From positions 1-41,295 of the forward strand of contig JALSNC010000135.1 of NCBI GenBank assembly GCA_026987195.1: DNA of 41,295 nt, written 5' to 3'. The position numbers were made by a program, and so were the translations under genes. The DNA is from Desulfobulbaceae bacterium. GTDB taxonomy: Bacteria; Desulfobacterota; Desulfobulbia; Desulfobulbales; Desulfobulbaceae. Shown in pieces: positions 8,095-17,265 of the stretch; within the stretch, counting starts at the first letter, position 1; each line of letters starts with the position of its first letter. Under the pieces are notes generated by a model. It had not been told where the DNA came from. It saw only the letters and a list, made by a program, of their open reading frames with translations, and did no database searches.

Positions 8095-9308
8095 TGAGCG
8101 AACAACCCTTTGCGGGAATACGTGTTCTTGATTTTGCCCATGAGTGGGCAGCCAGTATCGGTCCCCGCCTGCTCGGTGACCTGGGAGCCGAGGTCATCCG
8201 GGTGGAGTATGCACGGAGGATGTGCGTGATCCGGGGTGCCAGACTGGGCAGAAAGATGTATAACCGCCATCCGCGCTGGCACCAGGTGAACCGGAACAAG
8301 CGTTCCCTGACTCTGGATCTGCGACAGGAGAGAGACCTGGATGCCTTTATGGACCTGGTCCGGATCTCCGATATCATGGTCAGCAATTCCCGGCCCCATG
8401 TCCTGGAGAAACTTGGTATTGCCTACGACGACCTGAAGCGGGTGCGGCCCGACATCATTCTTGTGCTGATGTCGGCCTTTGGCACCGGCGGCCCATGGTC
8501 GGGCTTTGCCGGTTTCGGCGGAACCATTGAACCGCTGAGCGGCCTGCAGCAGCTTACGGCCTACAGCCGTCAGGGAAAGCGCTACCGGACGAGGGAGATG
8601 GATGTCTGCAACGGTCTGATGGGGACCTGCGCCATCATGACCGCCCTGCTCCATCGGCAGCGCACCGGTGAGGGACAGTTCGTGGACCTGTCACAGACCG
8701 AGACGGCCACGCATTCCCTGATGGGCGAACACCTGCTCGAGTATGTCATGAACCGTGAACAGACCTTGCCGCTGGGCAACCGGCATTCCTATTTCGCGCC
8801 CCAGGGCTGCTATCCCTGCCGGGGCGACGACCGGTGGGTGACCCTGACCGTCCAGAGTGAAAAGCAGTGGCAGGCCCTCTGCGGCCTGATGGGCAGGCCG
8901 CAATGGGTAGATGACGAGCGGTTTGCCGGCCGCTCCCGGCGCCGCAGGTATCATGATCTCATCGACGAGGCCATCGCCGCCTGGTCGCGCGAGCTGTCGC
9001 ATTACCAGGCCATGCACCTGCTGCAGGGGGCGGGCATCCCCTCGGGCGCGGTCCTCGACGGCCGTGATCTGCAGCAGGATGAACATCTGGCGGCGCGAGA
9101 CTACTTCATGACTGCAGGCGATGCCGGTGATCTCCTTTTCCCGGGTCTCCTTTTTCGCTCCAGCGGAGGTGACGGCAGGATCTTTCGCCGTGGCCCTGAT
9201 CTCGGGGAAGGGAATGAATACGTGCTCCGCGACCTGCTTGGCAGACCAGAAGACGAGGTTTCGCGCCTGGATGAAAAAGAGATCGGTACCGGGTATGATC
9301 CGGAATGA
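8094..9308 (+). CDS. Type III CoA-transferase (CaiB/BaiF family), second of a pair
   Basis: This 404-residue protein is in the same family as its upstream neighbour but clearly diverged. It has IRVLDFAHEWAAS near the N-terminus, then GAEVIRVE, and Asp198 in GQFVDLSQTE as the probable catalytic residue. The ATG overlaps the preceding stop (TGATG). Both members of the pair keep the catalytic Asp, which argues against one being a purely structural subunit. The natural role could be activating an acid as its CoA thioester for loading onto an ACP or for a tailoring step. Substrate not determinable from sequence. Confidence 0.86.
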   Translation: MSEQPFAGIRVLDFAHEWAASIGPRLLGDLGAEVIRVEYARRMCVIRGARLGRKMYNRHPRWHQVNRNKRSLTLDLRQERDLDAFMDLVRISDIMVSNSRPHVLEKLGIAYDDLKRVRPDIILVLMSAFGTGGPWSGFAGFGGTIEPLSGLQQLTAYSRQGKRYRTREMDVCNGLMGTCAIMTALLHRQRTGEGQFVDLSQTETATHSLMGEHLLEYVMNREQTLPLGNRHSYFAPQGCYPCRGDDRWVTLTVQSEKQWQALCGLMGRPQWVDDERFAGRSRRRRYHDLIDEAIAAWSRELSHYQAMHLLQGAGIPSGAVLDGRDLQQDEHLAARDYFMTAGDAGDLLFPGLLFRSSGGDGRIFRRGPDLGEGNEYVLRDLLGRPEDEVSRLDEKEIGTGYDPE

Positions 9309-9353
9309 ATTCCTATTCATGTTTCGGAACCTTCGATAATCGGACAGCAAGAG

Positions 9354-11780
9354 ATGACCGTGCCATATCCACGTGACACATCCCCCGGGCCGGGACTGCT
9401 GGAAAAGAACTTCCGTTGTGTCGCCGACAGGGGGTTTGGTGACCCGGGCAACGCCTATCCCCATGCCATGGTCTGGTTCCGGGACCACCTTTACGTGGGC
9501 ACCACCCGTCACAATCTGGCCCTGCGGGGTGCCGTACTGGGCGTGGAGAACGCCCGCGTCGATCATCCGGTCAACATGGCGGTCTGGCCAGTGGAACTGC
9601 CGGACACCTTTCACGGTATCTTTGACTATGACATGCGGGCGCAGATCTGGCGCTTCGACCCCCGGACAGAAAAGTGGAAAAGGGTGTTTGTATCGGATAC
9701 CGTCATGACCGACGATGGCTTCGAGGCGCCGGTCAGTTTCGGTTTCCGCAATTTGGTGCCGTTCCGGTGCAGAGGCGAGACCATGGAGGCCCTCTATGCC
9801 CCGACCTGGGGAACCAGTCTCAGCCCGGCCACCATGATGCTGCGGACCTATGACGGCGAAAACTTCGAGTTTGTCTCCGAGCCGGGCCTGGGGCTTGGCA
9901 GCGGGTTCAGGGGAGCGCGACCGCTGGTCGCCTTCAAGGACAGGCTCTTCATCGCTCCGGTGATGGGTAAAAAGAAGGCCCAGGCCTGTACCGCCGATAC
10001 GATGACCATCCTCGTCAATCCGGATCCGGCCCGGCAACAGTGGCAGGTGGCCTGCAGACCCCATTTCGGTGATTCGGGGAATCGCAGTGTCTATTCCATG
10101 TGTGTCTTCGATGACCATCTGTATGCCGGCACCCTGAATGTCAAAGACGGTTTCCAGCTCTGGAAGACAAGGGCGGAAGGAACTCCTCCCTATCGGTGGA
10201 CGAGGGTCCTGACCCATGGCGCTCACCGGGGAAGATTGAACCAGGCGGTTTTTTCCATGTTCCCGTTCAAGGGTGCCCTGTACGTGGGAACCGGCATCCA
10301 GAGCGGAGGCTTTGATCGCGAGTACAATGTCGGCCCGGCCCCGCCGGAGGTGTTGCGGGTCTATCCCGATGATTCCTGGGAGCTGCTCACCGGCACGTCC
10401 CGGATCACTTCCGACGGCCTGAAGATCCCCTTGAGTGGCATGGAGGCCGGGTTCGGCAACATCGCCTCGGCCTATATGTGGGTCATGCAGGAGCATGAGG
10501 GCTGGCTTTACGTGGGAACGGCAGTGTGGAGTCCGTTCCTCAGATTCTACGGCTGGGAACGGTGGCCCAGGCGGGTGGACAAGATCATCGACTCTGTACG
10601 ATTTGATGAGTATATCAGTCGCAGTGCCGGTTTTGACATGTGGCGGACCCGGGACGGGGTTCAGTGGTTTCCGGTAACACGAAACGGATTCGGCAATCCC
10701 TATAATATCGGGGTTCGCACCTTTGCCTCCACACCGTATGGCCTGTTCGTCGGCAGTGCCAACTCCTTCGGTCCCCGGGTGGCCGTAAAGAGGGCGGCCG
10801 GATGGGTGTATGAAGATAATGTCCGGGGCGGTCTGGAGATCTGGCAGGGATCCCGTCCGGTTCCACAGGCGGCAGTGGCAGGAAAGGGCACTGCCGCCGG
10901 TGACAACACGCTGAAAGTCGTTGGGAGCAGGAGAAAGGTGGCAGGGCTCGATGCCATCGTTTCATGGTTCTATCGGGATTCCGGTTTTCGCCACGTCGGT
11001 TATTGGGCCGAGGACACTGTCGACGGCAGGTCGGCCGGCGAAAACCTGGTGGATGAGCTGATCGCCTTCCTCCGTCCCACAGCGGCTATGAAAATACCCC
11101 TGCCCCCGGACGACGAGGAGCTCAGGACCTGGCTTGAAACCAGGAAGCAGCAACCGCGTCCCGATACTGCGGACCGACGCCTTGAAGGGAAGATCGTTGA
11201 TCTGAACTGCGGGCACGGTGCCACGACCGAACGTCTGAAGAGTTTTTTTGCACCGGAGGATATTCTCGGAATCTGCTTTCACAGGGACGGACCGGACACA
11301 TGCCGGGGCAGGGTTCCAGGACTCACCTTTCGTTACTCGTCATCCACCAGGCTGGCCCTTGAGAGCGGGACCTTTGACCATGTCATATCTGCCGAGGGCT
11401 TTGTCGATCTGCCCCGGGCGAACATACTGGGTGAGGTATACCGGATTCTCAGGCCCGGCGGACGTCTCGTTTTTTCCGACATCCTCTGGCAGGACGGGGG
11501 CAGGAAATCCGGGTTCCGCTCAGGGAGGAGACAGCTGGCACCACCGGGGCCTGAGGACTACCGGGAGCTGTTGCGACGACAGGGATTTGTCAATATCCGT
11601 ATCGTCGATGCCACCGGGTTCTGCTGGCAGCGCTTCCAGACCTTTGTCGCCCGGTGCCTGGAACTCAAGGTTCTCGTCAACATGGAAGAGCTGGATGAAC
11701 TGAGGAAGATCGTGCCTTTTCAGTACCGCCAGCGGGGACAGGTGTCCTTCTATCTGCTGATAGCGGCTGACCGGGGGTGA
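9354..11780 (+). CDS. Beta-propeller-like protein fused to a degenerate SAM methyltransferase domain
   Basis: This 808-residue protein has no signal peptide. Residues about 20-500 contain recurrent blade-like units ending in a YVGT-type strand, at about residues 47, 257, 310, 386 and 465 (LYVGTT, LYAGTL, LYVGTG, LYVGTA, LFVGSA), each followed by Trp-rich segments. This suggests a beta-propeller. Residues about 610-808 are a class I methyltransferase domain similar to the two free methyltransferases at 12940 and 13776. They share GATTERLKSFFAPEDILGI and the ILRPGGRLVFSDIL region. Motif I reads DLNCGHG instead of the relatives' DVACGKG, so SAM binding may be weakened. The ribosome-binding site is weak. 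I do not recognise the propeller family. The fusion may be a scaffold or substrate-binding methyltransferase. Confidence 0.7.
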   Translation: MTVPYPRDTSPGPGLLEKNFRCVADRGFGDPGNAYPHAMVWFRDHLYVGTTRHNLALRGAVLGVENARVDHPVNMAVWPVELPDTFHGIFDYDMRAQIWRFDPRTEKWKRVFVSDTVMTDDGFEAPVSFGFRNLVPFRCRGETMEALYAPTWGTSLSPATMMLRTYDGENFEFVSEPGLGLGSGFRGARPLVAFKDRLFIAPVMGKKKAQACTADTMTILVNPDPARQQWQVACRPHFGDSGNRSVYSMCVFDDHLYAGTLNVKDGFQLWKTRAEGTPPYRWTRVLTHGAHRGRLNQAVFSMFPFKGALYVGTGIQSGGFDREYNVGPAPPEVLRVYPDDSWELLTGTSRITSDGLKIPLSGMEAGFGNIASAYMWVMQEHEGWLYVGTAVWSPFLRFYGWERWPRRVDKIIDSVRFDEYISRSAGFDMWRTRDGVQWFPVTRNGFGNPYNIGVRTFASTPYGLFVGSANSFGPRVAVKRAAGWVYEDNVRGGLEIWQGSRPVPQAAVAGKGTAAGDNTLKVVGSRRKVAGLDAIVSWFYRDSGFRHVGYWAEDTVDGRSAGENLVDELIAFLRPTAAMKIPLPPDDEELRTWLETRKQQPRPDTADRRLEGKIVDLNCGHGATTERLKSFFAPEDILGICFHRDGPDTCRGRVPGLTFRYSSSTRLALESGTFDHVISAEGFVDLPRANILGEVYRILRPGGRLVFSDILWQDGGRKSGFRSGRRQLAPPGPEDYRELLRRQGFVNIRIVDATGFCWQRFQTFVARCLELKVLVNMEELDELRKIVPFQYRQRGQVSFYLLIAADRG

Positions 11781-11846
11781 ATCGGAACGGGGCCGGGTGG
11801 TGATGGACTGGTCAGTCCCGGCCCGTAACCCAGGAGGAGAGCTGGT

Positions 11847-12935
11847 TTGAGACCCGGAGTAACAATAGTTTCCCTGCTGGTACTGCTGCTTGTCTGTGTG
11901 CAGTGTGCTTCCCATGGTTCCGAGAAGAGGGGGGATATCCGCAGGTTGAAGCAGGAATTGGATGCCATCGACAGTCGTCTAGGCGAGATCGACGACAATG
12001 CCGCATCGGGCCGCTTTGTCCTCGGGTCCGGTGACTATGAGCGGTATATCCGCATCGGCTGGCGGAAGCGGCGTTATACACTCCATGTACCGCCGTCTTA
12101 TTCGTCAAAGACTCCCGTGCCCCTTGTCCTCAACCTGCATGGTGGTGGCGGCCGTTCGGCAACGGCACGCCTGCAGACGGGAATGGACCGCACCGCGGAT
12201 CGTGCCGGGTTTATCGTCGTTTATCCCGATGGTACCGGCCGCACCATCTGGTCGCACCGGCTGCTGACATGGAATGCCGGCGAGTGCTGCGGTCCGGCAG
12301 TGGAGAAGAATGTCGATGACGTGGGGTTTATCAGTGCAGTCCTGGATGACGTCGCCTCCCTGTTCAACATCGACGCCGGGAGAATCTATGCCACCGGGCT
12401 CTCCAACGGGGCCATGATGGCCTACCGTCTGGCCTGTGAACTGAGTGGGCGGATCGCGGCCATCGGGCCTGTGGCCGCCACCATGGGACTTAAAGAATGC
12501 CGGCCCACCAGGCCGGTCTCGGTGATTCATTTTCACGGCACGGCTGACAGGAATTCTCCCTTTGCAGGCGGTGTCGGATCCCTGGCCGTGGTCAAGATGC
12601 AGCACATGTCGGTGATGGACGATATCATGTTCTGGGTCAAGGTGAACCGGTGTTCGCCCGAGCCGGTGGAGAAGTACAGCCTGCCCAACACCACGGTGGA
12701 GATCTTCCGGGCCGGTGACGGCACCGAGGTGGAGCTGGTCAGGATCGAGGGAATGGGACATGGCTGGCCGGGCGGCCGGGAGATGTTGAGCCGGGAACTG
12801 GAAGGGGACGTCTCGCACAGTATCAACGCCAATGACATGATGTGGGATTTCTTCCAGCGGCACCCCATGCCATGGGCGGAGAAGAGGGTCGCTTCCGGTA
12901 TCGGCCCGGTACGTTCCTTCGGACCCGACAGGTAG
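11847..12935 (+). CDS. Exported PHB-depolymerase/feruloyl-esterase-like hydrolase
   Basis: This 362-residue protein starts with TTG at 11847. AGGAGG lies 9 bases upstream and no better start exists. The N-terminus is a hydrophobic signal of about 18 residues followed by Cys (VQCASHG), which could be a lipoprotein signal, although the lipobox is not canonical. The body matches the LpqC-type/PHB depolymerase esterase family. It has LNLHGGGG, nucleophile Ser in GLSNGAMM, Asp in HGTADRNSPF and His in GMGHGWPGG, so the triad looks complete. Its place among cytosolic tailoring genes implies a periplasmic or outer-membrane step on the exported product, or release of an ester. The in vivo ester is unknown. 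Confidence 0.83.
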   Translation: MRPGVTIVSLLVLLLVCVQCASHGSEKRGDIRRLKQELDAIDSRLGEIDDNAASGRFVLGSGDYERYIRIGWRKRRYTLHVPPSYSSKTPVPLVLNLHGGGGRSATARLQTGMDRTADRAGFIVVYPDGTGRTIWSHRLLTWNAGECCGPAVEKNVDDVGFISAVLDDVASLFNIDAGRIYATGLSNGAMMAYRLACELSGRIAAIGPVAATMGLKECRPTRPVSVIHFHGTADRNSPFAGGVGSLAVVKMQHMSVMDDIMFWVKVNRCSPEPVEKYSLPNTTVEIFRAGDGTEVELVRIEGMGHGWPGGREMLSRELEGDVSHSINANDMMWDFFQRHPMPWAEKRVASGIGPVRSFGPDR

Positions 12936-12939
12936 GACA

Positions 12940-13773
12940 ATGCGAGACCATACTGCCAGAGTCCGAAAATCCGGGGCGTCCATTGACAGGGCTGCCAGTG
13001 TTGACCTTCATGGTCTTGAAAAAGGCTATGACGGCATCATGTACAATGCTCTTCTCGACGAGTATGTGGGCCACAGCGATTTTTTCAATTACGGCTACTG
13101 GGAAGAGACCACGAAGAATCAGCAGGAGGCCTCGGAGAATCTGGTCCGGCAACTGCTCGCCTTCCTCCCGGAACTATCCGGCAGTATCCTGGATGTGGCC
13201 TGCGGCAAGGGTGCCAGTACCCGCTACCTGCTCCGCCACTATCCTCCGGAGGCGATCACTGCCATCAATATCTCGGAGCGGCAGCTGGAGACCGCTCGCA
13301 GGAATGCGCCGGGTTGTTCCTTCCACCGGATGAACGCGACGAATCTTGCATTTCCGGACCGGTCGTTTGACACTGTTCTTTGCGTGGAAGCTGCCTTTCA
13401 CTTTGACACCCGGGAACGGTTTTTCCAGGAGGCATGGCGAGTGCTGAAACCGGGCGGAATGCTGGTCCTGTCGGATATACTCATGCATCTTGATGCCGAG
13501 CGGAGGCGTGCCTTCCGGACCGAGAAGAACCATGTCCGTGACCTGGAAGAGTATCGGCAGGTCATGCAGCGGTCCGGGTTCCGGGATGTGCAGGTTATTG
13601 ATGCCACAGTCCGGTGCTGGCACGGTCATTACTGGAGCGTTGTCAGGTTTTTTCATCAACGTTTCCTGGCCGGCGAGCTGGACTATCCGGGATTGCAGCG
13701 TTGCCTGGACCGGACGTACAAGGTCGTGCCAGACCTGGACTATTACATCCTGGCCGCAGGTCGCAGGGGATGA
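12940..13773 (+). CDS. Class I SAM-dependent methyltransferase (paralogue 1)
   Basis: This 277-residue protein has SAM-binding motif I DVACGKG at residues 85-91, an acidic post-motif region (NISERQLETARRNAPGC) and the LKPGGMLVLSDIL strand. A family signature near residue 44 (GHSDFFNYGYWEETT) is shared with the next gene. It resembles small-molecule or lipid methyltransferases of the cyclopropane/tocopherol-like type. It starts 4 bases after the esterase and ends at the start of a close paralogue. It is likely one of several tailoring methyltransferases for the cluster product; whether it methylates O, N or C is not visible. Confidence 0.87.
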   Translation: MRDHTARVRKSGASIDRAASVDLHGLEKGYDGIMYNALLDEYVGHSDFFNYGYWEETTKNQQEASENLVRQLLAFLPELSGSILDVACGKGASTRYLLRHYPPEAITAINISERQLETARRNAPGCSFHRMNATNLAFPDRSFDTVLCVEAAFHFDTRERFFQEAWRVLKPGGMLVLSDILMHLDAERRRAFRTEKNHVRDLEEYRQVMQRSGFRDVQVIDATVRCWHGHYWSVVRFFHQRFLAGELDYPGLQRCLDRTYKVVPDLDYYILAAGRRG

Positions 13774-13775
13774 GC

Positions 13776-14621
13776 ATGGATGAGAGAATGCAAGGGAACA
13801 TGACCTGCGGAGCGGCCCGGACCAGGGAGTGTCGACACGTCGGGGAGCGCTACGACCGGATGGTGGACAGCGGCATCCACTGCCAGTACTACGGCCACAG
13901 CGATTTCCTCAACTACGGCTACTGGGACGAGACAACACGGGACCAGAAAGAGGCCTCGGAGCGGCTGGTGGAAAAACTGCTCGAGTTCCTCCCCCGGCGG
14001 CGGGGCCGGATCCTGGACGTGGCCTGCGGCAAGGGCGCCACCACCAGGTACCTGTGCCGCTATTTTGCGCCGGAGAAGATCGTCGGCATCAATATCTCGG
14101 CCAAACAGGTGGAGATCGCCCGCAGGAATGCTCCGGGCTGTACATTTCTGGTCATGGATGCCACGCGGCTCGATTTTGCCGATCAGAGTTTTGACGTGGT
14201 GATCTGTGTGGAAGCGGCCTTCCATTTTCTGACCAGGCGGCAGTTCTTCCGGGAGGCCTGCCGGGTACTGCGGCCCGGCGGCTGGCTGCTGCTCTCCGAT
14301 ATCCTGATGCACGCCGAGGCGGAGAAGCGGCGCCGTTACCGGCACGAGGAAAACTATGTCCGCGACGAGGTCGAGTACCGGCAGCAGCTCGAGGCCACGG
14401 GATTTAACCCCGTCCAGGTGGTCGATGCCACCGAACCCTGCTGGAAGGGACATTTCATGAATGTGGTGAGGTTCTTTCACGAAAAGTTTTTTGCCGGCGA
14501 GATCGACCGTCGGGAACTGGCCGAGCGCCTTCGCCTCTCCTACGACAGGGTGCCGGATACGGAAAAATATCTTCTGGTCGCGGCACGCAGAAGGGAGTCG
14601 GCCGCCGAACCTTCCATCTGA
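13776..14621 (+). CDS. Class I SAM-dependent methyltransferase (paralogue 2)
   Basis: This 281-residue protein is a close tandem paralogue of the upstream gene, sharing GHSDFLNYGYWDETT and DVACGKG (residues 81-87) along with the VEAAFHF, LRPGGWLLLSDILMH and FFHEKFFAGE regions. ATG 13776 is chosen because AGGGG lies six bases upstream. ATG 13770, which overlaps the preceding stop, adds only two residues and is also possible. SAM-binding residues look intact. The duplication plus the related domain in the propeller fusion make three sister methyltransferase domains in 5 kb, pointing to sequential methylations of one scaffold. Target atom unknown. Confidence 0.86.
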   Translation: MDERMQGNMTCGAARTRECRHVGERYDRMVDSGIHCQYYGHSDFLNYGYWDETTRDQKEASERLVEKLLEFLPRRRGRILDVACGKGATTRYLCRYFAPEKIVGINISAKQVEIARRNAPGCTFLVMDATRLDFADQSFDVVICVEAAFHFLTRRQFFREACRVLRPGGWLLLSDILMHAEAEKRRRYRHEENYVRDEVEYRQQLEATGFNPVQVVDATEPCWKGHFMNVVRFFHEKFFAGEIDRRELAERLRLSYDRVPDTEKYLLVAARRRESAAEPSI

Positions 14622-14633
14622 CGAGGTTGTGCC

Positions 14634-15506
14634 ATGTGCGCTGTAGCCGTCAACATGACCTATGAACCCTTTTCAAAGGAGCCGGAGTATGTGGAGGCGA
14701 ACCGTGCCTTTATCGCCACCCTGCCCCTGGGCGGAGTCCGGACCCTGCTGGATCTTGCCTGTGGTACCGGGGTGATGACCGATCTCCTGGTGGAGGCCTG
14801 CCCGCACCTGCGACGGATCCTGGGGCTGGACCTCTCCCTGGAGTCGATGCTGATCGCTGCCCGCCATTTCCGTGAGCAGGGAACCCTGGCCCGGCGTGGT
14901 ATCAGGCTGCAGCTCCTGCAGGGCACCGCCGATATCCTGCCGGTGGCCGACGGCTGCATGGACGCGGTTATCATGGGCAACTCCATTCATATGCTGCCCG
15001 ACGAGCGGCACCTGCTGCGCGAGGTGGCGCGGGTGCTGAGGCCAGGCGGCCTGTTCGCCTTCAATTCCTCCTTCTGGGCCGGCACCATGCCGCCGGGCAC
15101 CGAAAAGGTACACCACGAGTGGGTGAAACAGGCAGCCGTCTATCTGATGAACAGGGACCGGGAGCTGCGGCGCCGGGGCAAACCCGGCATCCGCAGGAAA
15201 CGGGGTACGGCGAAAACGGCCTTTTCCAGGCCATGGCTCTCCATCGGTGACTGGCAGGACAGGCTTGATGAGGCCGGTTTCGCCGTGCAGGCGATCAACC
15301 GGCGGACCGTGCTCATGGACCGTCGCTGTTTCGAGACCATTGGTGCCTATGCCGGCCTGGCCTCGGTCCTGTTCAGCGGTTACCCGGTGCAGCTCGCCAG
15401 CGAGGCCCTGCAGGAGACCGCGGGTTCCGCCCTGGCCGCCATGGGGGTGAGCGAGGTGCCGCGCCTCTGGCTGGAGATCACGGCGGCCAGGAAGGAGACC
15501 GTCTGA
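14634..15506 (+). CDS. Class I SAM-dependent methyltransferase (divergent)
   Basis: This 290-residue protein has motif I DLACGTG at residues 40-46, LGLDLS after strand 2, and VLRPGGLFAFNSS. It lacks the YGHSDF signature of the two upstream genes, so it is a separate methyltransferase rather than a third duplicate. The C-terminal 100 residues (Arg-rich, with GKPGIRRKRGT) are unlike its neighbours and may hold the acceptor. It starts 12 bases after the preceding gene, so the genes are co-transcribed. Acceptor unknown. Confidence 0.85.
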   Translation: MCAVAVNMTYEPFSKEPEYVEANRAFIATLPLGGVRTLLDLACGTGVMTDLLVEACPHLRRILGLDLSLESMLIAARHFREQGTLARRGIRLQLLQGTADILPVADGCMDAVIMGNSIHMLPDERHLLREVARVLRPGGLFAFNSSFWAGTMPPGTEKVHHEWVKQAAVYLMNRDRELRRRGKPGIRRKRGTAKTAFSRPWLSIGDWQDRLDEAGFAVQAINRRTVLMDRRCFETIGAYAGLASVLFSGYPVQLASEALQETAGSALAAMGVSEVPRLWLEITAARKETV

Positions 15507-15582
15507 AAGCGGGGTGTCCAGGATGTCTGGAACCCGACAGGACATTACACATTGCTTCCGTGAAGCGGAAGAGGAGGACACG

Positions 15583-17241
15583 GTGAAAGACAGGATTGAT
15601 CTCGTGCTGTTGACAGACGAACCCATTGCCTGGGAGGGCGATTACTGGTTCCGGAGTGACGAGAAACTGGGCCAGCAGATGCGGGCCCTCGGTTTCACCA
15701 GGGAAGACAAGGAACGGGTGGAGAAGCAGTACGGTATCACCGACTACTTCCGGCCGCTCCCCTTCCTGCCGGGCGAGGATCCCGGGACCGCTCAGCAGCT
15801 CTACCGCATCCGTGTCCCGCACCGGCCGCACCTGAGTCTCTGCGACCTGGCCACCGTGGCCAGCAGGGCGGGCTATTCGGTGAAGGTGTTTGACAACATC
15901 CTCCGTTTTCCCCGGCGGATGGAGGAGGTGAAGAGGGTGCTGGCCGAAAGGCCGCGGGCCGTGGGCCTGTCCACCACCTTTCTTCTCAACGAGATCATGG
16001 TCCGCCGCTATATCGGCGAGATCCGCAAGATCATGGCCGGCGATACCCGCCTGATCCTGGGCGGTCCCAGCATCCGCAAGCTGCGGCACCTCCATGATCT
16101 CGGTGATTTCTGCGTCTTCGGCGATGGCGAGGAGGCGATCATCGCCATTCTCGAGGCCCTGCACGGCAGACGGGATCCGGCCACCATCCCCAATGCCTCG
16201 TACAAGGATGCGGACGGCACGGTGCAGTATGGTGTCAACGGCCGCCGCGCCAGCCGTCTGGACGAGACGGGCCGGCCTTTTCTCGCCAGCAAGGTTCGCA
16301 TCCCGGTGGCCGACTGGCGGCACGTGCATCGCAGCTATAACCATGTCTATGCCATCGAGTTCTCCCGCGGCTGCCAGAAGAACTGTTTCTACTGCTCCTA
16401 TGACCGCGGCAAGACCATCCGGCCCCTGGAGGATATTCGCGAAGAGCTGCTGGCCAATGCAAAACTGGGCATCACCCGCTACCGGATCAGCGATTCCAAC
16501 TTTACTGACGGCCCGCCCCATTATCCGAATTATCCCGAGGATATCTGCCGGCTGATGATCGAGCTGGACCTGGGACTTGAATGGTCCTGCTACGCCCGGG
16601 TGGACGACATGAACGACGAGCGGGTGGAGCTGATGAAGCGGGCCGGCTGCTTTGCGGTCTTTTTCGGTATCGAGTCGGGTGATGACACGATCCTCAAGAA
16701 GATGAACAAGATGCACACCGTGGCCGATGCCGAGCGGGGTGTGGCCATTGCCAGGAAGCATGACATCTTCTGCCATGCCAGCTTCATTGTCGGCTATCCC
16801 GGCGAGACCAGGGAGACCTTTGAGAACACCCTGGCCTTCATTGATCGTACCCGGCCCAATACCGTCAACCTGGGCCAGTTCCGGGTCGAGCATGACACCA
16901 TTGTCTATGGCCGCGATGAATTCGAGCTGGAAGGTGAGGGCATGACCTGGACCCACAAGACCATGGACTCCACCATGGCCGACCAGTGGGTGGTGGAGGG
17001 TAACCGGTGGCTGCTGGAAAAGGGGATCTGTCTCGGCACCGAGTGCGGCTTCCCCACCTTCATGGGCCTGGGGCTGTCGGTGGAGGAGTCGTATCAGACC
17101 ATGCGGGACCTCGACGTGGTCGGTCTCGAGTACGAGCGGGGCGGCAACGATTTCCAGGAGGCCAGCCGCCGGCTGCGCGATCACATTCTCAACCGTTTCC
17201 CGGCCTATATCAAGAAGGACCAGGAGGCGTGGGACATTTGA
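15583..17241 (+). CDS. B12-binding-domain radical SAM enzyme
   Basis: This 552-residue protein probably starts at GTG 15583, which has AGGAGG five bases upstream and gives a compact N-terminus (KDRIDLVLLTDEP). An earlier GTG at 15514 in the same frame has no such signal. Residues about 70-190 look like a cobalamin-binding Rossmann-type domain (VGLSTTFLLNE, LILGGPSIRKL). The radical SAM core has Cys264-x3-Cys268-x2-Cys271 (CQKNCFYC), binding a 4Fe-4S cluster that cleaves SAM. Related enzymes methylate unactivated carbons or rearrange skeletons. With four methyltransferase domains next door it is the best candidate for C-methylation or another radical step. B12 dependence is inferred from the domain layout only. 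Confidence 0.84.
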   Translation: MKDRIDLVLLTDEPIAWEGDYWFRSDEKLGQQMRALGFTREDKERVEKQYGITDYFRPLPFLPGEDPGTAQQLYRIRVPHRPHLSLCDLATVASRAGYSVKVFDNILRFPRRMEEVKRVLAERPRAVGLSTTFLLNEIMVRRYIGEIRKIMAGDTRLILGGPSIRKLRHLHDLGDFCVFGDGEEAIIAILEALHGRRDPATIPNASYKDADGTVQYGVNGRRASRLDETGRPFLASKVRIPVADWRHVHRSYNHVYAIEFSRGCQKNCFYCSYDRGKTIRPLEDIREELLANAKLGITRYRISDSNFTDGPPHYPNYPEDICRLMIELDLGLEWSCYARVDDMNDERVELMKRAGCFAVFFGIESGDDTILKKMNKMHTVADAERGVAIARKHDIFCHASFIVGYPGETRETFENTLAFIDRTRPNTVNLGQFRVEHDTIVYGRDEFELEGEGMTWTHKTMDSTMADQWVVEGNRWLLEKGICLGTECGFPTFMGLGLSVEESYQTMRDLDVVGLEYERGGNDFQEASRRLRDHILNRFPAYIKKDQEAWDI

Positions 17242-17265
17242 ATCTCCGGAGATCGACAGGTGGTT

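Noticed and set aside
8691-10496. 601-codon open frame on the minus strand opposite the second CoA-transferase and the propeller gene
   Set aside because: The plus-strand genes have clear family motifs; the antisense protein is His/Pro/Gly-rich with no domain. Such frames are common opposite GC-rich genes.
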